This document shows positions 1 to 7,213 of a DNA stretch of 48,543 nt, piece by piece. Below the pieces are notes generated by a model. The model had not been told where the DNA came from and ran no database searches. It saw only the letters and a list, made by a program, of their open reading frames with translations. This DNA comes from a virus. Within the stretch, counting starts at the first letter, position 1. Each line of letters opens with the position of its first letter. Location: positions 1 to 48,543 of IMG/VR virus record IMGVR_UViG_3300036046_000009. The stretch is one strand, 5' to 3'. The position numbers were made by a program, and so were the translations under genes.

Positions 1-198
1 GGCCCTCACGCCCCAGAGGGAGGGGAAGAAGAGTCCGATGATCAGAACTGTCCGTCGGTGGAGGTGGTCTCCTCCTCCGTACGGTCGTCCCCGTCGACAG
101 TGAGACGACGCTGATCGTAGGCATCCTTCAGCTCGAGGTACCGCGTGCGATGAGCGTCCACACGCTCAGACGAGATGGTGGGAGGCACACCAGGATGG
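1..198. repeat. Terminal direct repeat, left copy
   Basis: This stretch recurs at 48349-48543. The copies are identical by eye except that this one has one extra TCC unit in the run around 68-77. It contains half of the hairpin described at 48338-48371 and the 3' end of the gene at 42-887. It shows either that the molecule is circular or circularly permuted, or that it carries a short terminal redundancy. The 3-base difference argues against a pure exact-overlap assembly artefact. Confidence 0.9.
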
Positions 199-887
199 AA
201 GTCCAGCCCGTACCACTTCTGGTCCTTCCGGTCACGCAGAGCAGGAGTCATGCCCCAGACCTGAGCCCAGAGCGGGACGGGAATGCGAGCCGTCGCACCG
301 TCCTGCGTCTGCACCTCCTGCCGGCGGAGCGTGATCGCGGTGATGAAGTTGCGTCCCTGACCGTGCTCCCCGCGTGCGAAGGACACCGTGACCTCAGTCC
401 CGGCAAGATCGTGCTCTCCGTAGACAACGCCGACGAAGTTGAGATGCTCCACGTACCTGAACTGACGCTGAGCCGCAGCCTTCACCTTCGCGTCCTCGGG
501 ATAGATCTCAAGCCGGAGCTCACTGCTCTGTGCCCGTCGCGCGATGTCCGATGTCGGATCGAACGTGCGAGCGATGATCATGGGATTGGTCGTGTCCCTG
601 CGATCGGACCACTTGCAGAACTCCACGAAGAAGAACAACGGACAGAAGAAGAACGTCTCGCCAAGAGCCGCGAGCACGCTGTCGCCGGGACGGATGACAC
701 AGGTCCCTTCGCCGAACTGCTTCTTGAGTCCGTCTTCCGACATCGCCTGGATGACCTTGCACCGCGGGACGATGACGTGCGGTTGCAGTGTCGCGAGGGA
801 CGTGTCCTCGTCGGCGTAGGACAGCCACGAGGGAGGGGTGACCTTCGTGATTCCCTTGTCGGCCTGAGTGTTGCGATCCTTTGCCAT
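42..887 (-). CDS. Putative single-stranded DNA-binding protein
   Basis: A 281-residue protein with no signature I can name with certainty. Its C-terminus is an acidic, Ser/Thr-rich tail ending in a terminal Phe (DGDDRTEEE...DGQF). Acidic tails ending in Phe are typical of replication SSBs such as E. coli SSB and T7 gp2.5, where the tail contacts other replisome proteins. The gene sits directly before the primase-helicase gene once the contig is closed into a circle, which supports a replication role. The start ATG has an AGAGGA ribosome site about 9 bases upstream. The tail is where the two terminal copies differ: three Glu here, two in the copy at the right end. The function is inferred from tail and context only. 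Confidence 0.45.
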   Translation of the reverse strand: MAKDRNTQADKGITKVTPPSWLSYADEDTSLATLQPHVIVPRCKVIQAMSEDGLKKQFGEGTCVIRPGDSVLAALGETFFFCPLFFFVEFCKWSDRRDTTNPMIIARTFDPTSDIARRAQSSELRLEIYPEDAKVKAAAQRQFRYVEHLNFVGVVYGEHDLAGTEVTVSFARGEHGQGRNFITAITLRRQEVQTQDGATARIPVPLWAQVWGMTPALRDRKDQKWYGLDFHPGVPPTISSERVDAHRTRYLELKDAYDQRRLTVDGDDRTEEETTSTDGQF

Positions 888-936
888 GATTGAATCCTCT
901 GATAGGGGAGCGTTGATCCGTCCACGATGGACGGCA

Positions 937-1206
937 TTAGGTCTTGCGAACGAAAGCGTGCTGCAACTCGCAACGAAGACGCGTGCGAGTCAAGAACGCT
1001 TGGTCTGTGAGACGATCGGCCACCTCTTCCCAAGACGGAGGCTGTGCGTCAGGAAAGAAGACTACGGTGCCTGCAACAATGTCTTGAGCGGTGGCAGGCC
1101 GGAGCTCACTTGCCCTAGGCATCTTGGTCTTGCCTCGGAACGTTTGCACAGTCTCAAGAAGGGCCTCCGCGTTCTTGCGGAGCCGGATGTAGTCTTCAGG
1201 TCTCAT
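937..1206 (-). CDS. Small hypothetical protein
   Basis: An 89-residue protein beginning MRPEDYIRLRKNAE. I chose this ATG because GGAGG lies 8 bases upstream and it overlaps the end of the preceding gene (stop at 1196), which implies translational coupling. The N-terminal half is predicted helical and basic. The middle contains a GTVVFFPDAQPPSWEEVADRL segment. I recognise no family. It lies in a run of small genes downstream of the SNF2 helicase and just before the SSB-like gene, so an accessory replication role is possible but unproven. Confidence 0.6.
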   Translation of the reverse strand: MRPEDYIRLRKNAEALLETVQTFRGKTKMPRASELRPATAQDIVAGTVVFFPDAQPPSWEEVADRLTDQAFLTRTRLRCELQHAFVRKT

Positions 1207-1756
1207 TCCGCCTCCGCCTGAAGACTGCATGGAACCGCGGATAGGTCCTGCCGATGCCGGTAGGAAGCTTCTTGCCGTCCTGCTGGAGTGCGTTGCAGAG
1301 TTCCTGCACCCGAGGCCAGTCCGGCTTGACGAGCCCAGACTCAATAAGAGTCAACGGGACGCCGATGAACTGCATGAACTGCACGTACTCAGGGCTCTTC
1401 GGAGACGGCAAGATCGCTTCGATCTTGACGTCCGGCGTTGCAGACGCAAGACGTCCTCGGATCGTCATTGCCGTGTTCGGGTCCGTCAGAGAACGCTCTG
1501 TGAGCGTGACTGCAACGACTTGACCCGCCAGAGCCGCACGGGCGTCTGCCTCCTTGCGAAGGTTGTCGAACGTCTTGGCGATCTCACGAGCGAGGAAGCC
1601 TACGTCTGCAACGTCGGGAAGCTTGGTTCCCGCCTGTTGTAGCAGCGTCGAGACGTCCGCTAGGACAGCCTGGACGCTAGCCTGCAACGAGACCAGTGAG
1701 TCGTAGAGCTTCTCAAGTCGAGCAATGGGTGTCCCAGTTGATAGTTCGCTCAGCAT
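1196..1756 (-). CDS. Hypothetical protein, helical N-terminus
   Basis: A 186-residue protein starting MLSELSTGTPIARLEKL, with an AGGA-type ribosome site upstream. Residues 1-80 look like a long amphipathic helix or coiled coil (LEKLYDSLVSLQASVQAVLADVSTLLQQ). A mixed alpha/beta part follows, and a very basic tail (RRRR) ends the chain. The gene overlaps the upstream gene by 44 bases and the downstream gene by 11 bases, so the three are probably translated together. No catalytic motif is visible and the function is unknown. Confidence 0.6.
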   Translation of the reverse strand: MLSELSTGTPIARLEKLYDSLVSLQASVQAVLADVSTLLQQAGTKLPDVADVGFLAREIAKTFDNLRKEADARAALAGQVVAVTLTERSLTDPNTAMTIRGRLASATPDVKIEAILPSPKSPEYVQFMQFIGVPLTLIESGLVKPDWPRVQELCNALQQDGKKLPTGIGRTYPRFHAVFRRRRNET

Positions 1757-2036
1757 AAGTGCTATTCCTTGCGTCGAAGATGAGGAGGGGGAGCTTGTCG
1801 TACAACGCCGAGACAGCCGCACAGAGCAGACACAGAGTTGCTGCCTTGCCGGAGAGGCAGATCCAATCCGTGTCTGGATCGAACTTGTGCTCTTCGAGTG
1901 CGTCGCAGAACATTCGGACAGTCTCTTCTGTAGAAAGCGGATTGGCCCGTTGAGCGAGATTCACAATCTCTCCCCGCTCTCGAGCGGCAGTGAGATCGAA
2001 TTGCATAACGGGCTCTGGGAAGAAGACGCGAGGCAT
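1713..2036 (-). CDS. Hypothetical protein
   Basis: A 107-residue protein starting MPRVFFPEPVMQFD after a clear AGGAG site. It has a hydrophobic, Cys-rich central helix (WICLSGKAATLCLLCAAVSAL) followed by a strand-like LPLLIFDARN. The central segment is too interrupted to call a membrane span with confidence. It sits between the SNF2 helicase and another unknown gene, and overlaps the latter by 44 bases. No family was recognised. Confidence 0.55.
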   Translation of the reverse strand: MPRVFFPEPVMQFDLTAARERGEIVNLAQRANPLSTEETVRMFCDALEEHKFDPDTDWICLSGKAATLCLLCAAVSALYDKLPLLIFDARNSTYAERTINWDTHCST

Positions 2037-2063
2037 GGGATGGCTCCTAAGAGGCTTGACTAC

Positions 2064-4142
2064 TCACTCGCCGGCGAGTTCCGTGCTGAGGACTCGCTTG
2101 AGGATCTCGCGGACATCCTGGATTTGCAAGGCCATTTGGAGCTTGCCAACAACGCGAGCCCGGATCTCTTCATCAATGGAACCGGGGACAACGACGTCCG
2201 TGATGCGGACAGATGACTTGGTACCCTTGCGGTGAGCACGATCTTCCGCCTGCGAACGCTGCACGGCGGACCAATTGCACGAGAAGAAGATCTCGTGATC
2301 GCAATAAGTGTTCTGGGGTGGATCGGCGGTCGGCTCGTAGCCGAGCAGATTGAGTCCCGTGCCTGCCGTAGCAGGATTGCCGATGAAGACACGACAAGTA
2401 GGATCGTTGTTGAACCGCCAGACGGCTTGCTCTCGGTCATGCTCAGACGTAGCACCGTAGAAGGTGACACAGTCAATGCCCGCCTTCTTCAAGGCGGCGT
2501 CCAGGGCCTTGATGTCTTCGACGAAGACTGCCCAGACGATCGTCTTGCCGTTCGGATCGCGTCCTTCGGACTGTAGCATCTCGAGAACCGCCGCCACCTT
2601 TGGATTGAGATCGGGATCGATCTGCTCCACACGTGCGGGAGTACCCTGCTCCTCGTCCGCGTTCCAACGGACGTGCCCAGACGTGATCTGAGACAGCCGC
2701 AGGAGTTGCGTCAAGATGTGATCGACGGTGAGCGTATTGTCCATTGCCTCCTCCAGAACGATCGCGAGCTCGTCCCGCACCATCCGGTAGAACTCACGCT
2801 GCCGAGGAGTCATCTGAACTTCAAAGATGTCGTACGTCTTGTCAGGGAGAGCGAGATTCGCTTCCTTCTTCGTGATGGCGAAGGACAAACGTGCGAGACG
2901 CTCCTGAAGGAGCGGCACGCCGCGAATGCCGATGAGCCTCTGCACGCTTCCGCCTGATGCTGCCACAGACCTGAAGACACCGTGGAAGGAGCGGAAGTTC
3001 TCGAAGGACGAGAACCCAGACATGCCGTCAGCGAGGAACTCAAGCTGAGCGTAGAGGTCCATCGGAGTGTTTGTGATCGGCGTGCCCGACAAGATCATCC
3101 GCTGCCGCACGTTGGCGTCCCGCAGAGCGGCGACTGCCTTGTAGCGAGCCGTCCGCGTGTTCTTGACGTAGTGGGACTCGTCGAGCACGACAAGATCCCA
3201 TGGGAATGCCTTGAGAGCTCGGAGCGTAGACACGACACTGTCGTAAGAAATGATCGCGGCAGCCCAAGAGCAGTCCTTCTCGTCCCTTGCGACCTCGATG
3301 AGAGACGTGACACGCTCGACTTCCCCGCCGCGGAGCGAGACAACCTTGCCCGGGACGGTTGCGAACTTGCCGAACTCTGCTTCCCAGTTCGCACGGAGTT
3401 GCTTCGGACAGACGATCAAGACGCGGTACATGCCTGCGGGCAGACCGAGGAAGCGTCCTGCCCGCTTGCGAGCTGCCTCGAGACAGACGCGGTTGACCGT
3501 GACGGCAGTCTTGCCGGTTCCTTGCTCCATGAAGAGAGCGGCCATCTCGCGGTTGAGAAAGGCAGACAGTCCCACTCGCTGATACGGCAAGAGTGGAAAC
3601 TCGGGATGCTCGATGAAGTCTCGCGGCATCGCGGGCACGGTGCCCGCGATCTTGAACGCCGAGATCGTCTGGAGCGTCTTGGACGCTGTTGCGAAACGTG
3701 CAAGAAGGACTTCGTACCGCAGCTCCGCCTCTTGGTTGAGGAAGATGATGCGATCCTTGGGCCAACAGGACGCGATCACCAAGACGGTGAAGTCCGTGGC
3801 TCCGAACGTCCACTGTCCGTAGCCAGTAGTCTTCCGCTCTGGGATACGCTCCGCCCACGTCCTCGCGGCGGAGTTAGACGGCACCGCGTACGGAGAGGAG
3901 CTGAAGTCCCGTCCGGCAACGCGGATGCGAGTAGAGGGAACGTCCTTCTCAGGATCGAACGGATGCATCCGCCGTGCCTGAGCAACGAACCGTCCGCGAT
4001 CGTCCGTCTCGAGCGTGAGCCATTCGTCCTCGCGGAGGTGGATCGGACTCAGCAACGCACCCGTCGCCTCACTAAGAGGCTCGAGAACACGTTGCATGGA
4101 CGCTTCGGAGAAAGGAAGGCTGAGCTGGGATGCTGTAGTCAT
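2064..4142 (-). CDS. SNF2-family helicase/ATPase
   Basis: A 692-residue superfamily 2 helicase of the SNF2 type, an ATP-driven DNA translocase. An LLPYQRVG block precedes the Walker A motif MEQGTGKT (about 205-212). Walker B is VVLDESH (about 318-324). Motif III reads LSGTPITNT, and the C-terminal RecA lobe has ATAGTGLNLL and the QAEDRAHRKGT block typical of SNF2 proteins. Roughly 180 residues of unassigned sequence precede the ATPase core and may bind DNA or a partner. I chose the ATG at 4142 because AGGAG lies 10 bases upstream; a reading frame extends further 5' but lacks a ribosome site. Phage SNF2 proteins are usually linked to replication or recombination. The role here is inferred. Confidence 0.9.
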   Translation of the reverse strand: MTTASQLSLPFSEASMQRVLEPLSEATGALLSPIHLREDEWLTLETDDRGRFVAQARRMHPFDPEKDVPSTRIRVAGRDFSSSPYAVPSNSAARTWAERIPERKTTGYGQWTFGATDFTVLVIASCWPKDRIIFLNQEAELRYEVLLARFATASKTLQTISAFKIAGTVPAMPRDFIEHPEFPLLPYQRVGLSAFLNREMAALFMEQGTGKTAVTVNRVCLEAARKRAGRFLGLPAGMYRVLIVCPKQLRANWEAEFGKFATVPGKVVSLRGGEVERVTSLIEVARDEKDCSWAAAIISYDSVVSTLRALKAFPWDLVVLDESHYVKNTRTARYKAVAALRDANVRQRMILSGTPITNTPMDLYAQLEFLADGMSGFSSFENFRSFHGVFRSVAASGGSVQRLIGIRGVPLLQERLARLSFAITKKEANLALPDKTYDIFEVQMTPRQREFYRMVRDELAIVLEEAMDNTLTVDHILTQLLRLSQITSGHVRWNADEEQGTPARVEQIDPDLNPKVAAVLEMLQSEGRDPNGKTIVWAVFVEDIKALDAALKKAGIDCVTFYGATSEHDREQAVWRFNNDPTCRVFIGNPATAGTGLNLLGYEPTADPPQNTYCDHEIFFSCNWSAVQRSQAEDRAHRKGTKSSVRITDVVVPGSIDEEIRARVVGKLQMALQIQDVREILKRVLSTELAGE

Positions 4143-4179
4143 TGGAGGATACTCCTGTTGCTGTTTCTTTGAGTGTGGA

Positions 4180-4500
4180 TCAGGACCGGGGACCGAGGAT
4201 GTCTGTGAAGAGACACTCGAGAGCGTCAAGAGAAGCCATGAAGGACACGTCCTGGTTCCACGCGATGAGAGCCGCGTGAATCTTTGCGAGGGACGTCTTC
4301 TTCATGTTGATGGGCGTCTCGTCCTCGAGAAGACAATCCCACGTCCCGCCGACACGGCGTGTGAGAGTGAGACAGACTTCTCCCTCATGCTCCCCCGTCT
4401 CGTTGACGGCTTGAAGGAAGCACGTGTAGACGTTGTCCGTCCTGTCAATGACGATCTCGTCGCCGACAGAAGACTGAATGGTAATAGTGGGAACTGGCAC
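4180..4500 (-). CDS. Small hypothetical protein, GTG start
   Basis: A 106-residue protein starting with GTG (MPVPTITIQSSVGDEIVID), with GGAG 10 bases upstream. The first 60 residues look like a beta-rich fold, followed by a helix containing IHAALIAWNQDVSFMASLDALE. It is acidic overall. It is the first gene after a 320-base noncoding region with a promoter candidate and iterated heptamers (4537-4588), so it may be the start of the transcript that also covers the SNF2 gene. No family recognised. Confidence 0.65.
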   Translation of the reverse strand: MPVPTITIQSSVGDEIVIDRTDNVYTCFLQAVNETGEHEGEVCLTLTRRVGGTWDCLLEDETPINMKKTSLAKIHAALIAWNQDVSFMASLDALECLFTDILGPRS

Positions 4501-4536
4501 GGTTTGTGCTCCTACTGTTGCGGTTTCTGTTGCTTT

Positions 4537-4588
4537 GTCAGCACCGTTGCTGACTACGTCAGCATACTCTATCTTTGGCCCTAGGCAA
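4537..4588 (-). promoter_or_regulatory. Candidate promoter with operator-like heptamers
   Basis: Reading toward the gene at 4500, TTGCCT (4588-4583) lies 16 bases from TATGCT (4566-4561), a weak sigma70-like pair. The heptamer GTCAGCA occurs three times in alternating orientation at 4537-4543, 4548-4554 and 4558-4564, and the last copy overlaps the -10 element. This is the layout expected of an operator, although a transcript hairpin is also possible. TATGCTGA recurs in the promoter candidate at 28644-28672. Confidence 0.4.
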
Positions 4589-4769
4589 GTAGAAAACTGC
4601 TGGAATTCCAGTTTTTCTTGCGTCCCATTTAGCCCTACAAAGGCAGGCCCTACAGGCCCCTAGGCGGGCACGCGGGCAGGCAGGCCCCCAAGGGTAGGCA
4701 GGCAGGCCCCAAGAGGCTAGGCGGGCAGGCTAGGCCCTAGGGGCAGGCCCTAGGGGCAGGCCCTAGGCG
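4567..4769. repeat. CCTAGG/GGCAGGC repeat array (left)
   Basis: A noncoding stretch built from variants of a GC-rich unit close to GGCCCCTAGGCGGGCAGGC, with about six CCTAGG or GCTAGG cores. It also holds the perfect palindrome CTGGAATTCCAG near 4602-4613. Related arrays occur at 40805-41105 and around 29959-30010. No unique spacers separate the units, so it is not a CRISPR. Possible roles are an iteron-like origin, a packaging or recombination site, or binding sites for a phage protein. Confidence 0.7.
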
Positions 4770-4810
4770 GGCAGGCAGGCAGGCCCCTTGAGGGTGCCTG
4801 CCTGCCTGCC
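4770..4810 (-). terminator. Hairpin after gene 4826-5242
   Basis: A perfect 15-bp stem (GGCAGGCAGGCAGGC with its complement) closes an 11-base loop that itself can pair CCC with GGG. It begins 16 bases past the stop codon of the upstream gene. There is no clear U tract, so it may act as a strong pause, an mRNA 3' end or a processing site rather than a classical intrinsic terminator. Confidence 0.6.
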
Positions 4811-4825
4811 GCGTGAGACGTGGGA

Positions 4826-5242
4826 TCACGCTCGGACGTCGATCTGCAGAGAGATTTCCACAGAGGAGTTGGGAGGGATGCGGACGGCGTGAGCGACGTA
4901 GGGACGCTGGGCGTTCTCAGCCTTGACGAAGACGGTGTTCGTCGATCCGCGTGCCTTCCCTCCTCCAGTCCCCGTCAAGCGGAAGCGGTACGCTCCCGCA
5001 AGAGGCTTGGTGTAAGAGGACACGGCACAGATGTAGTCCCCGATTCCCACGAGCTCGAAGGGACCCATCGCATTGACCGTGACGGAGTAGATGCCAACTC
5101 CCTGATTCACGATCATGGCGGGCAAGGACTGATTGAAGATGAAGTCCTCCGGAGAGTCTCCAGAGTTCTCGACCGAGACGGTGGCCCGGACCATCCCGGT
5201 CTCTTCGTCAGCGACGGCAAGTGCAGAGCGAACAGTCAGCAT
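4826..5242 (-). CDS. Hypothetical beta-rich protein
   Basis: A 138-residue protein starting MLTVRSALAVADEETG. Alternating hydrophobic residues across the chain (VRATVSVENSGD, YSVTVNAMGPFELVG, SSVEISLQIDVRA) suggest a beta-sandwich. A GTGGGKARGSTN segment lies in the C-terminal half. It overlaps the end of the UDG-like gene at 5236 by 7 bases and probably shares its transcript. No signal peptide or membrane segment is visible. The function is unknown. Confidence 0.6.
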   Translation of the reverse strand: MLTVRSALAVADEETGMVRATVSVENSGDSPEDFIFNQSLPAMIVNQGVGIYSVTVNAMGPFELVGIGDYICAVSSYTKPLAGAYRFRLTGTGGGKARGSTNTVFVKAENAQRPYVAHAVRIPPNSSVEISLQIDVRA

Positions 5243-5688
5243 TGGAGGTTCCTTGAAAGAGCATCTGAGACGGCAGCCTCGATGCGAGTCTTGAGAGTCG
5301 AGTCATCCCACGCGGGACATCTCGGTTGCGGACACGGCACGGCGATCTTGTCACATCCCACTTGATACGGTTTAGCCCATGAGAACCTCCCTCCAAGAAA
5401 TGCTCGGACAGCTCTGGCTCCGATGACAACGGCAACGTTCCAGTCCTCGCGGCGGATGAGCTCCTCTGCCACCTGGAAGGCGAGACGAGAGTCCCACTCC
5501 AAACAAGGCGGCAGGAGGTTGCAGCAAAGGGACGCACGGAAGTTGAACTTCCGCAGAAAGACAGCAGACTGACCGCGTCTGAAGCCGCCGAGAGCAATCG
5601 CACGCTCCGCGTTCCAGTCAGAGAGCTTGAGACTAGTTTGCTCAGAGCGGACCCATTGCTCACCAACGATCAGCAAAGTGCTAGTCAT
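5236..5688 (-). CDS. UDG-superfamily-like protein, copy 2
   Basis: A 150-residue protein that is a clear paralogue of the product of 38238-38705. Shared blocks are a GEQW turn near the N-terminus, a GGxxxGQSA region, CNLLPPCLEWD in the middle, and a C-terminal PxPRCPxW block. The order resembles uracil-DNA glycosylases, whose last motif is HPSPL. In this copy the His is replaced (VPCPQPRCPAW), so classical uracil excision is doubtful. The start ATG at 5688 is preceded directly by a conserved leader and has no Shine-Dalgarno site. It could recognise modified bases, but this is only an inference. Confidence 0.6.
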   Translation of the reverse strand: MTSTLLIVGEQWVRSEQTSLKLSDWNAERAIALGGFRRGQSAVFLRKFNFRASLCCNLLPPCLEWDSRLAFQVAEELIRREDWNVAVVIGARAVRAFLGGRFSWAKPYQVGCDKIAVPCPQPRCPAWDDSTLKTRIEAAVSDALSRNLQC

Positions 5689-5834
5689 ATGTAAAACCGA
5701 TACTTACCAGTACACGCGGGGGACCTACTACCTACACCTTCTTTGAGATGTGAGTAAGTGTGCGTGTATGTGCGTGTGGTGCCTGCAATTAGGCGGGCAG
5801 GCCAGGACTTGCGGGTTGTTACACGTCGTGCTTA
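5689..5834 (-). promoter_or_regulatory. Conserved leader region, copy 1
   Basis: A 146-base noncoding gap upstream of the gene at 5688. On the coding strand it ends GGTAAGTATCGGTTTTACAT directly against the ATG. The same block, preceded by CCCCCGCGT and AAGGTGTAGG, occurs before the regulator gene near 29263. The gap also contains an AGGCGGGCAGGC fragment of the CCTAGG repeat family and a CACACGCACATACACGCACAC tract (split over 5758-5778). It probably carries a phage-specific promoter. No Shine-Dalgarno site is seen, so a leaderless transcript is possible. Confidence 0.5.
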
Positions 5835-6236
5835 CTACTTGGTAGCGTTTGGCTTTTCTCCTAGTGCCGCAAGTAGTTTCAACGCTGCCTTGAGAAGTTC
5901 TTGAGCCTCTTTCACGACACTCTCAGAACGCTCCACAGTCGCCTCGATACTCTTGTGCCGCTTCTCCATCTCCTCGACCAACAACTCCATGCGGAGCTCG
6001 GTCTTGAGAATCTTTGCCGTACGAGACGCGTCATACTTCGCGATCGCCCAGACAAACGCACCCGTAGTGAGAAGGCCAGTGACAAAGATCGGCAAGGAGA
6101 AGTCAATTTGATCGTGAGAGATGTGAGCGGGAGCTCCAAAAGCGGCAGCAGACATCATCAACAGATTCGATCCAACGGCGAGAATGCACAAAGCTCGGTC
6201 AATCACAGGGGAGTGCTCCTTCTGAAACGTGTCCAA
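5835..6236 (-). CDS. Two-span membrane protein, holin candidate
   Basis: A 133-residue protein with two hydrophobic segments, about residues 14-36 (RALCILAVGSNLLMMSAAAF) and 48-66 (LPIFVTGLLTTGAFVWAIA). The rest is charged and helical, likely a coiled coil (MELLVEEMEKRHKSIEATVERSESVVKEAQELLKAALKLL, split by a short break). It overlaps the end of the receptor-binding gene by 34 bases and is the last gene of the tail module. The topology would suit a holin or a pinholin-associated protein, but other small membrane roles are equally possible. Confidence 0.5.
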   Translation of the reverse strand: MDTFQKEHSPVIDRALCILAVGSNLLMMSAAAFGAPAHISHDQIDFSLPIFVTGLLTTGAFVWAIAKYDASRTAKILKTELRMELLVEEMEKRHKSIEATVERSESVVKEAQELLKAALKLLAALGEKPNATK

Positions 6237-7213
6237 AAGCGGTCAATGACATACGCTCGGTCCGTGGTGCCTGCGGACTTGAAGATCCCCGTGAAGTAGT
6301 CTACTGCACGTGTAGATGCAGTAGGGATGTTTGCGGTGCGAACTCCAATAGACGTGCCGTTCACAAATGCCTCGAAGGATGTTCCGGCTTCGTTGACGAC
6401 GAGTTTCAACCGATACCATCCCGCCGCCACCGTTGCTCCGGAGCCGTTTGTGATTCCCGTCACTCCGTTGTCGGACGTCGACAGATGCCACGCTCCACCG
6501 TTGATGTCGTCTCGGTAGCGGATCAAGACGTGATTCGTCGGGAGGTCTGTTGTATTGCCGTCTGCGAAGCCGACGACGATCGAGAATCGCTCAGAGCCCG
6601 TCGAGATGACTGGGATGTAGATGTCCCACTCCATCTCGACCTTGCCTTGTCCCATGTAGAGACGCGGCTGAGCTCCTGAGAGCCCTGAACGACCAGTCGT
6701 CGAAGTGCCAGTGTTGAACTGAGTAAGACCAATCCGGTTCATTCCTACAGTGGAATCTGGCTCGTAGGCTGCAGAGCTCGCACCCGTGCCGTTCGTGAAG
6801 CGAGTGACACCGCTTGTGAAGGACGTAGATTGTCCGAACTCGTCAGTCACGAAGAAGGTTCGGTAGTCACCGCGTCCCGTAGGGTGATCGATCCACTCCG
6901 TGCCGTCATAGAATGCAAACGTGTCCTCGTCTGCAACCCAGATGACCAAGCCCTCTTTAGGAGTGAAGAAGTACCATCCGGCAGCGTAGACCGTGATCTT
7001 GTTCGCTTGCCCGGTCCACGCACCAGTAGGCGAAGACCCGATCACGTAGCAGTCTCCGTCGGCTGGAGATCCGGGCGGCGTGTCGAGAGCAAAGTCCTTG
7101 ACGTTCATCCCGACGAACGCGTCCAAGAACGACAGAGCTTGATTGTGCGGGATGTACGCGGAAGACTGCCCATCGGCGATGAGAGGCAGGACGAGTCGAG
7201 GAGTGTCAGCCAT
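6203..7213 (-). CDS. DUF2793-type tail fibre / receptor-binding protein
   Basis: A 336-residue protein. The N-terminal 110 residues match the DUF2793 pattern seen in prophage and GTA tail proteins: PRLVLPLIADGQ, HNQALSFLDAFV, a PADGDCYVIG turn and TFAFYDGTEW. The C-terminal part (about 120-330) reads like a lectin-type jelly roll, with WDIYIPV, FSIVVGFADGN, WYRLKLVVNEAG and FEAFVNGTSIGVRT, the last typical of concanavalin A-like folds. It is immediately downstream of the central tail-tip gene (stop and start share 7213), so a host-recognition or adhesion role is likely. Sugar specificity cannot be read from the sequence. Confidence 0.7.
   Translation of the reverse strand: MADTPRLVLPLIADGQSSAYIPHNQALSFLDAFVGMNVKDFALDTPPGSPADGDCYVIGSSPTGAWTGQANKITVYAAGWYFFTPKEGLVIWVADEDTFAFYDGTEWIDHPTGRGDYRTFFVTDEFGQSTSFTSGVTRFTNGTGASSAAYEPDSTVGMNRIGLTQFNTGTSTTGRSGLSGAQPRLYMGQGKVEMEWDIYIPVISTGSERFSIVVGFADGNTTDLPTNHVLIRYRDDINGGAWHLSTSDNGVTGITNGSGATVAAGWYRLKLVVNEAGTSFEAFVNGTSIGVRTANIPTASTRAVDYFTGIFKSAGTTDRAYVIDRFWTRFRRSTPL

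Noticed and set aside
2982-4172. Plus-strand 396-codon frame opposite the SNF2 helicase
   Set aside because: The opposite strand holds all SNF2 motifs. The plus-strand product is charged low-complexity sequence without a ribosome site.
5700-5830. tRNA or small structured RNA gene
   Set aside because: No cloverleaf or long stem can be drawn by eye. The region is better explained as a leader shared with 29264-29391.
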